A stretch of DNA of 64,000 bases from UBA8401 sp041665525 (lineage in GTDB: Bacteria; Bacteroidota; Ignavibacteria; UBA10030; UBA8401), in contig JBAYIS010000001.1 in assembly GCA_041665525.1 (NCBI GenBank), forward strand, positions 62,001-126,000, written 5' to 3'. The stretch's first letter is position 1. Each line of letters starts with the position of its first letter. Made by a program: the position numbers and the translations under genes. Below are positions 18,092 through 25,830 of the stretch, in pieces. The notes under the pieces were generated by a model. That model saw only the letters and a list, made by a program, of their open reading frames with translations, was not told the origin of the DNA and did no database searches.

Positions 18092-18262
18092 TTATTTTCG
18101 CAGTGAATATCGTTGACGACTGCGGATCTGGACGAGCGCGCAGGTACTGCAATCTTTTTTATTCTTTCGCTGAAGGATTTCAGAACGGATCATTAAAACC
18201 ACGGTGACCGCTACAATTCCCAGGGAACAATATTCCTGCCAATTTGTTATGATTGTATCCAT
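18092..18262 (-). CDS. FeoB-associated Cys-rich membrane protein
   Basis: A 56-residue protein: one N-terminal helix (about residues 11-28) followed by a basic stretch and K-K-D-C-S-T-C-A-L-V. Position directly after feoB and the C-x-x-C after the helix match the small FeoB-associated Cys-rich membrane proteins found in many feo operons. A longer frame exists upstream, but the ATG at 18262, inside the feoB 3' end (16-base overlap), gives the expected protein. It may assist Fe(II) transport; the function is not settled. Confidence 0.75.
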   Translation of the reverse strand: MDTIITNWQEYCSLGIVAVTVVLMIRSEILQRKNKKDCSTCALVQIRSRQRYSLRK

Positions 18263-20355
18263 AACCCCACCCTGTATGTAATAAATGTTCCTGCATATGC
18301 CAGCACCGTCATATAGGCAAGCTGGAACATCGGCCACTTCCATCCATTTGTTTCCCGTCGCATCACCGCAATCGTGGAAAGGCATTGCATGGCAAGAACA
18401 TAGTAGACCATGATGCAGATTGCTGTCAATGCTGTGAATGTCGGTGCACCGGTTTCCGGATTTATCTCGCGCTGCATTTGTTCTCGCAGTGAAAGAGACT
18501 GCGAGTCGGCATTTTCTATATTATAGATTGTCCCCATCGTGCTCACAAATACTTCTCGCTGTAGAAGGGAACTCACCATACCGATGCCGATCTTCCAATC
18601 AAAACCGAGAGGGGCAATCGCAGGTTCAATAAAATGACCGATGCGTCCCACTATGCTGTGTCCAAGTTTTTCCGATGGCGTGCCATTCTCCAGTTTTGGA
18701 TATGTCGCAAGAAACCAGAGGACGATCGATACGCCGAGAATAATTGTTCCCGCCTTTTTCAAAAAGACCAACGAACGTTCCCACATATGAAGTAGAGTAT
18801 TTTTCAACGCTGGCATCCGGTAAGGAGGCAATTCCATAATGAATGCCGGTGATTGTCCTTTAAGCAATGTCTTTTTAAAGAGGAATGCCATCAACAACGC
18901 CATCACCAATCCCAACAGGTACATCGAGACAAGTACAATGCCGGATAGACTAATGAAACCAAGAACGGACTGCTGCGGGATAAAAGCAGCGATCAACAGC
19001 GCATACACCGGCATTCTCGCACTGCAGCTCATTAAAGGTGCAACGAGCATCGTTACCAGCCGGTCCTTAGGACTTTCGATGGTTCTGGTAGACATAATGC
19101 CGGGAATTGCGCATGCGAAAGAGGAGAGAAGCGGGATAAACGATTTGCCATGCAGCCCAACTTTACCCATCAATCGGTCCATAATAAATGCTGCGCGTGC
19201 CATATACCCGGTATCTTCAAGTAATCCTAAGAACAGAAAAAGAAGGAGTATCTGAGGAAGAAATGTTACTACGGCACCGACTCCGCCGATTGCACCGTTC
19301 ACGATAAGATCACGCAGATCTCCCGGTGGAATGATATTCCCGACTTGAAGTCCGAGCCAATCGAATCCCATACCGATCAATTCCATAGGTACATTCGCCC
19401 AGGCAAAGATTGTTTGAAAGATCGTTGCCATCATAACAAAGAATATCACGAAACCCCAGATCCTGTGCGTTACAACGGCATCGATCCTGTCGCTGATAGT
19501 TTGTTCAGATTTTCTCTGCTGAACGGTGATGCATTCGTCGCACACCAGCTTGATCCATTGATATCGCGATTCCACAAAAATGGAAAATCGATCGAAACCA
19601 AGGGCATCAAGGGTTTCATGATCTTTTTGCAGATGAGAAAGAACCTGTTGGGAATATGATCCCGCGAACGTTTCAATTCCATGAGGAGTTGAGAGGAGTG
19701 ATTGAGCTTCAAAGTAAGCTGCACGTTCACTGATCTTTTCATTCTCCACCAACAGCGAAACAAGTTCCTGATGCTCAGAATCGATCTTTTCAGGAAGTTT
19801 CCACCGACGTGCATGGTCCGAGATACGTATCGTGTTTTGGACAGCATGAATCAAATCTTTGATTCCAGTCTGTTTGCTCCCCACAGTGGGAACAACCGGG
19901 ATACCGAGTGTCGTCGAAAGTTTTTTTATATCAATGAGGATGCCGTTCCGTTCAGCAACATCCATCATATTTAAGGCAGCAACAACCGGGAATTGTTGAT
20001 CGATGATCTGACTGAGCAGATAGAGATTGCGTTCAAGATTGCTGGCATCAATAACACAAATCACTGCATCCGGAAGGGGTGTCTCTGGTAGTTTCCCCAG
20101 CAGAACGTCTGTAGCTACTTTTTCATCCGGTGAGTTTGCGGAAAGGGAATACGTGCCGGGAAGATCGAGCAGGGATATCTCGGTTCCATTATCCAGAAGG
20201 ACTTTTCCTTCCTTCTTCTCGACAGTGACGCCGGGATAATTGCCGACCTTTTGTCGCAGGCCGGTCAAGGAGTTAAAAAGCGTTGTCTTTCCGCAATTAG
20301 GGTTTCCGATAATGGCGATATTCTTCACTGCGGTATGTATTGCTTGTGCGATCAT
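18247..20355 (-). CDS. feoB: Ferrous iron transport protein FeoB
   Basis: A 702-residue Fe(II) transporter. The N-terminal G domain has G1 GNPNCGKT (17-24), D-L-P-G-T-Y-S (G3) and N-M-M-D (G4), followed by a helical GDI-like spacer and a C-terminal membrane domain of about eight helices. S-C-S-A-R-M-P-V-Y and C-A-I-P-G-I-M are the conserved Cys-containing motifs of the two Gate repeats. GTP binding drives Fe(II) uptake across the inner membrane. Its ATG overlaps the feoA stop by four bases. It sits in the Fur-controlled minus-strand operon fur-feoA-feoA-feoB. Confidence 0.97.
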   Translation of the reverse strand: MIAQAIHTAVKNIAIIGNPNCGKTTLFNSLTGLRQKVGNYPGVTVEKKEGKVLLDNGTEISLLDLPGTYSLSANSPDEKVATDVLLGKLPETPLPDAVICVIDASNLERNLYLLSQIIDQQFPVVAALNMMDVAERNGILIDIKKLSTTLGIPVVPTVGSKQTGIKDLIHAVQNTIRISDHARRWKLPEKIDSEHQELVSLLVENEKISERAAYFEAQSLLSTPHGIETFAGSYSQQVLSHLQKDHETLDALGFDRFSIFVESRYQWIKLVCDECITVQQRKSEQTISDRIDAVVTHRIWGFVIFFVMMATIFQTIFAWANVPMELIGMGFDWLGLQVGNIIPPGDLRDLIVNGAIGGVGAVVTFLPQILLLFLFLGLLEDTGYMARAAFIMDRLMGKVGLHGKSFIPLLSSFACAIPGIMSTRTIESPKDRLVTMLVAPLMSCSARMPVYALLIAAFIPQQSVLGFISLSGIVLVSMYLLGLVMALLMAFLFKKTLLKGQSPAFIMELPPYRMPALKNTLLHMWERSLVFLKKAGTIILGVSIVLWFLATYPKLENGTPSEKLGHSIVGRIGHFIEPAIAPLGFDWKIGIGMVSSLLQREVFVSTMGTIYNIENADSQSLSLREQMQREINPETGAPTFTALTAICIMVYYVLAMQCLSTIAVMRRETNGWKWPMFQLAYMTVLAYAGTFITYRVGLWIQS

Positions 20356-20591
20356 GATAGTTTTACTACGATGACAGATGCTGCTTCTTCAATTCGGATG
20401 GATAACCTGTATCCTCGGACCTTCAATTCGATTGGATCACCCAGAGGTGCGTACCGAATGACTTCGACCTGTGTTCCTTTGATTATTCCCATTTCCAGCA
20501 ACCTCATCCGTAATTTCGGATCTGCGGAGACGATTTTTTCCACAGCGCAGGTGTCTCCCGGTCGCAATGTATTCAAACGGAGGCCGCTCAT
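20352..20591 (-). CDS. feoA: FeoA domain protein (second feoA)
   Basis: A 79-residue SH3-like FeoA protein. L-R-P-G-D-T-C-A-V-E-K-I near the start and R-L-L-E-M-G-I-I-K-G-T-Q-V-E-V are the family core. The ATG at 20591 is chosen because it starts the domain exactly and overlaps the preceding gene by four bases. FeoA stabilises or regulates FeoB on the cytosolic side. It is the one directly before feoB and overlaps its start by four bases. Confidence 0.9.
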   Translation of the reverse strand: MSGLRLNTLRPGDTCAVEKIVSADPKLRMRLLEMGIIKGTQVEVIRYAPLGDPIELKVRGYRLSIRIEEAASVIVVKLS

Positions 20592-20815
20592 AATTCCATT
20601 GGAGTGACGATGATCGAAGCAGCAACCGAATGATTCAGTCCAACGCGGGTATTGCACACTTCGCAGATCAACTGCATCGATCCGTTTGTGACGCAGCGGA
20701 CCGCGGCATTTTCACAAAAACCGAGTTCCCGCAAACGGTGGCATGTTTCGGGATGGGAATTCAATTGTTGGATACGTACTGTTTTTCCTGATGGGGTATG
20801 GGCAAGAGTATTCAT
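20588..20815 (-). CDS. feoA: FeoA domain protein (first feoA)
   Basis: A 75-residue second FeoA-like protein: C-H-R-L-R-E-L-G-F-C-E-N-A-A-V-R resembles the R-L-x-E-(M/L)-G core. It has three or four cysteines not found in its neighbour (C-H-R-L, F-C-E, I-C-E-V-C-N), so it may bind metal. The ATG at 20815 lies one base after the fur stop codon. Two FeoA proteins in one operon are not rare, and the proteins may have different jobs. Confidence 0.88.
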   Translation of the reverse strand: MNTLAHTPSGKTVRIQQLNSHPETCHRLRELGFCENAAVRCVTNGSMQLICEVCNTRVGLNHSVAASIIVTPMEL

Positions 20816-20816
20816 A

Positions 20817-21251
20817 TTATTTTTTACATTTAGAACAGACGCCGAAAATTTGAAGTGTCGATGTTTGCGCCTCGAACTTATTCGTGTCGCACACTTCATG
20901 TTGAATTTTTTCGATTCGGTCGCTCACGAATTCGATGATGTCTCCGCATTCAAGACAGATGAGATGATGATGATGAGGTCTGCCAAACGCTTTTTCATAT
21001 CGTGAATGATTTTCTCCGAACCGATATTTTGATATCAATCCGCAGTCTTGCAGGAGATCGAGCGTGTTGTAGACTGTTGCGCGGGATACTTTTTGTCCGC
21101 CGGTTTTTACCTGAAAGAAAAGTTCATCTGCATCAAAATGGCCGTCATAGTTCATCACGGCATCTAAGATCACAAACCGTTCCGGTGTGATTCTATAATT
21201 GCCTGCTTTTAGATACTTCGTAAAATTTTCTTTCGCTAACTCGATGTCCAT
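20817..21251 (-). CDS. fur: Fur-family transcriptional regulator
   Basis: A 144-residue metal-dependent repressor. The winged helix (about 1-85) has S-R-A-T-V-Y-N-T-L-D-L-L, the Fur recognition helix. The dimer domain has R-P-H-H-H-H (His93-96), C-L-E-C (99-102) and C-S-K-C (139-142), the pattern of the structural zinc and regulatory sites. First gene of the feo operon, behind a consensus promoter and a palindrome of Fur-box type, so it probably represses its own operon in the presence of iron. A PerR- or Zur-type role is possible but the iron-transport context favours Fur. Confidence 0.93.
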   Translation of the reverse strand: MDIELAKENFTKYLKAGNYRITPERFVILDAVMNYDGHFDADELFFQVKTGGQKVSRATVYNTLDLLQDCGLISKYRFGENHSRYEKAFGRPHHHHLICLECGDIIEFVSDRIEKIQHEVCDTNKFEAQTSTLQIFGVCSKCKK

Positions 21252-21257
21252 TTGTTC

Positions 21258-21280
21258 TTATTTAGACTTAATCCAAATAA
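21258..21280 (-). promoter_or_regulatory. Fur-type operator in front of fur-feo
   Basis: A 23-base imperfect palindrome: arms TTATTTAGACT and AATCCAAATAA match at 9 of 11 positions around a central T. It lies between the -10 element and the fur start codon, abutting the -10. Binding by Fur itself is inferred from position and base composition. Confidence 0.65.
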
Positions 21281-21308
21281 ATATAAAGCTTAATTCCTGA
21301 TTCGTCAA
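21280..21308 (-). promoter_or_regulatory. Consensus promoter of the fur-feo operon
   Basis: On the minus strand TTGACG (21308-21303) and TATATT (21285-21280) are separated by exactly 17 bases, close to the sigma-70 consensus. The transcript start would fall inside or next to the adjoining palindrome. Confidence 0.7.
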
Positions 21309-21458
21309 GAGAAATATGCGAATCTGTGCAAATTTCGCAAATTGGACTAACTACGTCCTCTTTTGTCTAAACAATAAAATTACCGTTCAATTCAACTTTT
21401 TTGTATATTTACACTAGATAACACAATAACCATACCAAATAGTCTTTTTAAGGAGTTT

Positions 21459-22217
21459 ATGATCAGTCTTTGGAATCAAGTTGTGATAATTACAGGAGGT
21501 TCGCGAGGTATTGGAGCAGCAGCAGCAGTTATGTTCGCAAAAGCAGGTGCGGATGTGGTGATTACCTATACTAAAAATGAGAAAGCAGCGAACCATGTTA
21601 TTGAAAATGTGAAGAAACAATGGCGTGACGGGTTAGCAATTAAAGCGGATGTTTCCAAACCAGAAAGCGCCAAAAAAGTAGTAGAAAAAACATTGAAGAA
21701 ATTTGGCCGAATTGATGTGTTGGTCAATAATGCTGCAATTTGGACTCATGGCAAAATCGGATCAATGAGCGAAGCCGTGTGGAAAGAGACCATGAAAGTG
21801 AACCTCGACGGCATGTTTTACATGACGAATGATGTAGTACCATTTATGAAGAAACAGAACTCTGGAAAGATTATCAATATTTCCAGTACGGCAGGTCAAA
21901 GGGGTGAGGCGGAACATTCTCATTATGCTGCATCAAAAGGAGCGATGATCTCATTTACGAAATCTCTTGCCACGGAGCTTGGCCCGTTTAATATTAATGT
22001 GAATTCCGTCGCACCGGGTTGGGTAGATACGGAATTGAATCATGTTGTTTTTTCTGATAAAAAATACAAGGAGCAGGAGCGTAAAAAAATCCCCATCCAA
22101 AGAATTCCGACACCCGAAGATATTGCTGGTCCAATTGTGTTTCTTGCTTCAGATATGGCTCGTCACATTACCGGAGAAATAATGAATGTCAACGGCGGCA
22201 GTGTTCTGGTCGGTTAA
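21459..22217 (+). CDS. Short-chain dehydrogenase/reductase (FabG-like)
   Basis: A 252-residue classical SDR. T-G-G-S-R-G-I-G (12-19) binds the cofactor, N-N-A-A follows the fourth strand, and the catalytic set Ser142/143, Tyr156, Lys160 (YAASK) is intact. The C-terminal motif A-P-G-W-V-D-T-E-L is standard. It would reduce a carbonyl group using NAD(P)H; the resemblance to FabG (3-oxoacyl-ACP reductase) is general and the substrate is not fixed by the sequence. AAGGAG lies six to eight bases before the ATG. It is flanked by the divergent feo operon and a strong terminator, so it is a single-gene unit. Confidence 0.9.
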   Translation: MISLWNQVVIITGGSRGIGAAAAVMFAKAGADVVITYTKNEKAANHVIENVKKQWRDGLAIKADVSKPESAKKVVEKTLKKFGRIDVLVNNAAIWTHGKIGSMSEAVWKETMKVNLDGMFYMTNDVVPFMKKQNSGKIINISSTAGQRGEAEHSHYAASKGAMISFTKSLATELGPFNINVNSVAPGWVDTELNHVVFSDKKYKEQERKKIPIQRIPTPEDIAGPIVFLASDMARHITGEIMNVNGGSVLVG

Positions 22218-22238
22218 CAACAAAAAAGAATAACATCG

Positions 22239-22290
22239 GATCCATCTCTTCATAACGGTTTTCTTAAGAAATTGAAGAGATGGATCTCTT
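22239..22290 (+). terminator. Intrinsic terminator after the SDR gene
   Basis: A perfect 14-bp stem (GATCCATCTCTTCA with TGAAGAGATGGATC) with a 20-base loop, followed by TCTTTAATTT. Confidence 0.75.
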
Positions 22291-22339
22291 TAATTTCTGC
22301 AAGCCTTTCATTCTGCAATGATTGAAAATTTCTGATATA

Positions 22340-23173
22340 ATGATTGAGCAAAATTCGTTTTTTCGCACTTCAGCAGCTGTAACTCTCATTTCAATCCTTT
22401 TTGGGATCTTTCGTCTACTGAATATCCCGTTTCAATTTTATTTGTGGGAATTTTTCATAGACACTAAAATACTAACCGTTGCAGGAATCATTATCCTTTT
22501 CGTGAAAAGAAAAGAAGTCGCTTTCTCCGGTGATCAAATGCGTTTTCTTAGTTTCAATTGGCAAAAAAACATCTGGTTTTTTTTATTACCATTAGGAGTT
22601 TTCCTGATTCCCATCGCAGTTGGGATTGGAGTTGGAGAGGTGACGGTCAATAAATTGAATAATGTTTCGACCCTTATATTGGCAACAATATTTGACATCC
22701 CAGCGATCTATATCTTTACGTTGACCTCAGTTTTTATTGAGGAGATTATTTTCCGGGGAATATTTTTTGTGTCATTCCGGGAAAAGTCTTCTATCCGGAA
22801 CGCTCAGTTCCTATCCGGTTGTTTGTGGGTCGCCTACAGTTTTTCCGAGATAGCAGCTATTGAGGAATTGCATTGGAGTACAATTTCCACACTCCTATTG
22901 TATTATTTCATGCAACATCTCATCTGTTCATCATTGGTAGTTCATTATTCTTCTGTTTGGCCGGGTTACTCGTTCCGTGTCGGGATGATTTCGATAACTC
23001 CGATTCTTCTTTCATCATTAAGCATTGAATCTGATTCATTTTTTAAGACAAACTCATCGTTTTTTGTTGCCGAAGGGATTATTGTTTCGATATTATTGAT
23101 AATCATTTCATTACGGATTTTAAGCATAACATCGAATTTGACGAAAATTCAAGAAAATGGAAATTTTTCTTGA
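22340..23173 (+). CDS. CPBP-family intramembrane protease-like protein
   Basis: A 277-residue polytopic membrane protein with about seven hydrophobic helices. It has E-E-I-I-F-R-G, the conserved E-E-x-x-x-R motif of the CPBP (CAAX protease and bacteriocin-processing, formerly Abi) family, in the middle of the protein. The later H-x-x-x-B-type histidine motifs are only weakly visible (M-Q-H-L-I-C-S). The start at 22340 is chosen over a TTG at 22322; neither has a clear ribosome site. The gene is visibly more AT-rich than its neighbours and stands alone between a terminator and the histone-like gene. Substrate unknown. Confidence 0.7.
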   Translation: MIEQNSFFRTSAAVTLISILFGIFRLLNIPFQFYLWEFFIDTKILTVAGIIILFVKRKEVAFSGDQMRFLSFNWQKNIWFFLLPLGVFLIPIAVGIGVGEVTVNKLNNVSTLILATIFDIPAIYIFTLTSVFIEEIIFRGIFFVSFREKSSIRNAQFLSGCLWVAYSFSEIAAIEELHWSTISTLLLYYFMQHLICSSLVVHYSSVWPGYSFRVGMISITPILLSSLSIESDSFFKTNSSFFVAEGIIVSILLIIISLRILSITSNLTKIQENGNFS

Positions 23174-23200
23174 CTATTTAGCGAATTCAGGCAATATTAA
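23172..23200 (+). promoter_or_regulatory. Possible promoter of the histone H1-like gene
   Basis: TTGACT, a 17-base spacer, and AATATT lie just upstream of the H1-like gene. The -35 is close to consensus; the -10 is weaker. Confidence 0.35.
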
Positions 23201-23241
23201 CCGGTAATCGTTATATTTTTTCATCTAATAAAGGAGTCATG

Positions 23242-23454
23242 ATGAGTCGTTTTACAGAACTTGTTGAATTGGTTCAAACTTACGAGAAAGATTTCATCAA
23301 ATTTTATGATAAAGGGAATAAATCTGCCGGTACTCGAGTCCGGAAGCATATGGCAGAATTGAAGCGGAAAGCTCAGGAAATTCGAATTGAAGTGCAGGAA
23401 TTAAAAGGAACTTCCGATGAATCGCCTGAGGCAGAATCATCCTCAAACGCTTAA
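23242..23454 (+). CDS. Histone H1-like protein
   Basis: A 70-residue basic protein with the conserved core F-Y-D-K-G-N-K-S-A-G-T-R-V-R-K-H-M found in Hc1-like histone H1 proteins of Bacteroidetes and chlamydiae. It is helical with lysines and acids in alternating clusters, and ends in a short acidic/serine tail instead of the usual Lys/Ala-rich one. It probably helps compact DNA, though little is known in free-living bacteria. The second of two adjacent ATGs is chosen because AAGGAG lies five bases before it. A strong terminator follows. Confidence 0.85.
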   Translation: MSRFTELVELVQTYEKDFIKFYDKGNKSAGTRVRKHMAELKRKAQEIRIEVQELKGTSDESPEAESSSNA

Positions 23455-23478
23455 GAAAAACGGCAAACTGAAATGAAA

Positions 23479-23507
23479 AACCGACGGAATTCTGTCGGTT
23501 TTTTTTT
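23479..23507 (+). terminator. Intrinsic terminator after the histone-like gene
   Basis: Arms AACCGACGGAA and TTCTGTCGGTT pair at 10 of 11 positions (the eleventh as G-T), followed by a run of nine T. Confidence 0.93.
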
Positions 23508-23553
23508 GGAACATACGGACAAACAATGCGTCTAATACACCAAAAATTCCACT

Positions 23554-24153
23554 ATGGCAAATCCAGCGGTTATCAACATTATTAGCGGAAATACGCCTCA
23601 TGAGCAGAAAAGCGATGATTCGCTCATTATGCTATTCCAAAGCGGAGAGAAGGAAGTATTTCGATATCTAGTGGAGCGATATCAGGAAAAGATCCGCAAT
23701 GTGATTTTTTCGATTTTCAATGATCCGGACCTGGTCGATGATATAGCGCAGGAAGTTTTTATTAAAGTGTTCCAAGCGCTTCCCAATTTCCGGTTTGAAT
23801 CATCGTTTTACACCTGGGTTTACCGGATAGCGATCAACAAATGCAGGGATGAATTACGGAAGAAAAAAATAAAACGCTTTTTCTCTTTCCAGAGTTTTGA
23901 ATCGACAACGAATATTAAAATCGAAAACCTTGCGACGGTTACGTTCGATGACGAGAATATCCGCAGTGTGATAGAAGATTCCCTGAAAAAGATCCCTGAA
24001 AAATTCCGTATGCCGATTATCCTGAAGGATATTGATGGAATGTCGTACGATGAAATAGCCGCAGTGCTGGACTGCGAAGTGGGGACAGTGAAATCACGCC
24101 TCTCCCGCGGTAGGACGATGTTAAGGGAATTATTGATGCCAATATTGGTATAA
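23554..24153 (+). CDS. ECF-type RNA polymerase sigma factor
   Basis: A 199-residue sigma-70 family protein. Region 2 (about 40-105) has D-L-V-D-D-I-A-Q-E-V-F-I-K-V-F-Q and F-Y-T-W-V-Y-R-I-A-I-N-K-C-R-D, and region 4 (about 145-195) has L-K-K-I-P-E-K-F-R and the helix-turn-helix S-Y-D-E-I-A-A-V-L-D-C-E-V-G-T-V-K-S-R-L-S-R-G. Region 3 is absent, as in group 4 sigma factors. The next gene, one base downstream, encodes its likely anti-sigma factor. Targets are unknown. Confidence 0.95.
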   Translation: MANPAVINIISGNTPHEQKSDDSLIMLFQSGEKEVFRYLVERYQEKIRNVIFSIFNDPDLVDDIAQEVFIKVFQALPNFRFESSFYTWVYRIAINKCRDELRKKKIKRFFSFQSFESTTNIKIENLATVTFDDENIRSVIEDSLKKIPEKFRMPIILKDIDGMSYDEIAAVLDCEVGTVKSRLSRGRTMLRELLMPILV

Positions 24154-24154
24154 G

Positions 24155-25708
24155 ATGAACCAACTTTCACATAACGAACTGGAACAGATTATTTCGCTCT
24201 ATATTGACGGCGAACTGGATCCTTCAGAAAGCAAAAAGCTCGAAGATTACCTTTCTACGCATCCTGTTACGGCAAAGGAAGTCGAAATACTTCGATTATC
24301 CAAACGTACTCTCTCTTCGCAATCCCGGCTGCCGAAGAATGATTGGTTCTGGCTGAAACTCTCAAATCGTATCGATACAATGCACTCTCCAAGGATGTAT
24401 TTCTCAACACGGCCGGCTGTTGCATTTACCACTCTTGCAGTTTTCACGATCGCCATCGTCGGTGTAATCTATATTAAAGATGCACCGATGTTCCATCGAT
24501 ATTTCCTTGAAAAAAAGAATCAGGTCGAGAATGTCTACCGAAACAATATCATGTCCGGCAATATCCTTCCATTGTTCGCTAATCTGAACAAGGACGATGT
24601 CCTGAATTTTGCATTGTTCGGAAGTATTTCAATCGATACGACGAACAAAACTTCGCTGCAGGTGAAAAATTCAGATGATCGCGGATCTCAGATCCAGATC
24701 GTACGGAATGATGAACACCCTGCGGTGCCGGTAACATTGAATGATTTCGCCGACGAGATCGGCATTAATTCTTCTCAACGTGAGGTCGTAGATTCGATCC
24801 TCGGTTCCTATCGTGAAAGACTGCAGGCTTCGGTGCTGGTCAGCGAAAATGACGAAGTGGCGATCCACGCAGAACTGGTGGATCTGAACCGTGCCATGGT
24901 CTCGACTATTGCAGCGAGCCTGGAACCGTTGCAACGGACACGCTTTCAGCGTTTCCTCGATGCGCATAAGGCGCCGTATGCAGTTGTTGCCGTCAATTCA
25001 CCCAGGATTCCATCACATATTATTCTCAACAGGATACCAAAATATTCCAGCACAAATAATTATGTTGTCATTTCGCCGGACACAGTGGAGATCGCACAAA
25101 TGACCATCAATGTGGATAGTATCCGTGAAGTTGCACGACGGCAGGAAATGAGATACCGGAAACTCATGACTGAACGGATGGTGGCGGAATTGACTGAGCG
25201 CCAGCGAAGAATGGAAGAGAATTTTGTCGGAATGGGTGAGAATAGGGTTCGTGTGCATTCTTCCAGCGGTGCGTTCCAAATCCATTTCGATCATGCGGCA
25301 CCTTCAGTACATCCCGGTTTTGAAATGGTGGAGATGGTGAAACCGAGAACTGATTTCCCGGAAGGCCCCGTCGCGATGCCAAATCGTGTTACGGTTATTG
25401 GTGAAACAGGATTTTCGTTCGAGATCCCCGCGGACGAACAAACTGTGCGCGAATTAAAAAGACTGCCCAAAGGGGAGTTTCGGTTTGAGATTGTCGATTC
25501 AGTAATGCGGCAGCCGAAGATGAAGTTGATGTTCCGCTCTCCGGCAGCACGCCGCGAACGCGAGGCAAAAATACGAGAACAGAATCTGGAGGAGCAGGAA
25601 TTGATCGATCTGGATTCTTTGTTAAGAGAAAGCAACAAAGATTCTGAGCAAGCGCCGGTAAAACCGAAACGATCCGGAAAAGAGGTTGAGTTGGAGATTA
25701 TGATGTAA
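24155..25708 (+). CDS. Anti-sigma-like membrane protein with large periplasmic domain
   Basis: A 517-residue protein with an N-terminal anti-sigma-like domain (residues 1-75; L-S-L-Y-I-D-G-E-L-type start as in ZAS factors, but the zinc H-x-x-x-C-x-x-C is missing), one transmembrane helix (about 88-107), and a 400-residue periplasmic part. The middle (about 195-270) is helical with heptad-like acidic/basic repeats and L-x-P-L-Q-R-T-R-F, resembling CpxP/Spy/CnrX-type two-helix proteins. The C-terminal third is rich in charged residues. It follows the sigma gene by one base. It likely holds the sigma factor at the membrane until the periplasmic part senses a signal. Confidence 0.75.
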   Translation: MNQLSHNELEQIISLYIDGELDPSESKKLEDYLSTHPVTAKEVEILRLSKRTLSSQSRLPKNDWFWLKLSNRIDTMHSPRMYFSTRPAVAFTTLAVFTIAIVGVIYIKDAPMFHRYFLEKKNQVENVYRNNIMSGNILPLFANLNKDDVLNFALFGSISIDTTNKTSLQVKNSDDRGSQIQIVRNDEHPAVPVTLNDFADEIGINSSQREVVDSILGSYRERLQASVLVSENDEVAIHAELVDLNRAMVSTIAASLEPLQRTRFQRFLDAHKAPYAVVAVNSPRIPSHIILNRIPKYSSTNNYVVISPDTVEIAQMTINVDSIREVARRQEMRYRKLMTERMVAELTERQRRMEENFVGMGENRVRVHSSSGAFQIHFDHAAPSVHPGFEMVEMVKPRTDFPEGPVAMPNRVTVIGETGFSFEIPADEQTVRELKRLPKGEFRFEIVDSVMRQPKMKLMFRSPAARREREAKIREQNLEEQELIDLDSLLRESNKDSEQAPVKPKRSGKEVELEIMM

Positions 25709-25735
25709 GTCCCGAGATATTTTCCGTTGTACGAA

Positions 25736-25768
25736 AAAAACCCTGAAGAGAGCATCTTCAGGGTTTTT
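25736..25768. terminator. Bidirectional-looking intrinsic terminator
   Basis: The stem CCCTGAAGA/TCTTCAGGG is flanked by A and T runs on its two sides, 27 bases after the anti-sigma gene. Confidence 0.92.
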
Positions 25769-25830
25769 GTGTTTTCACATTGATCTTGCACTGCTCATTC
25801 TTTACATTGAACGGTCACATACGGAACATT

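Noticed and set aside
18263..18385. Longer N-terminus for the FeoB-associated small protein
   Set aside because: The extra part is the out-of-frame 3' end of feoB; the internal ATG gives the expected protein.
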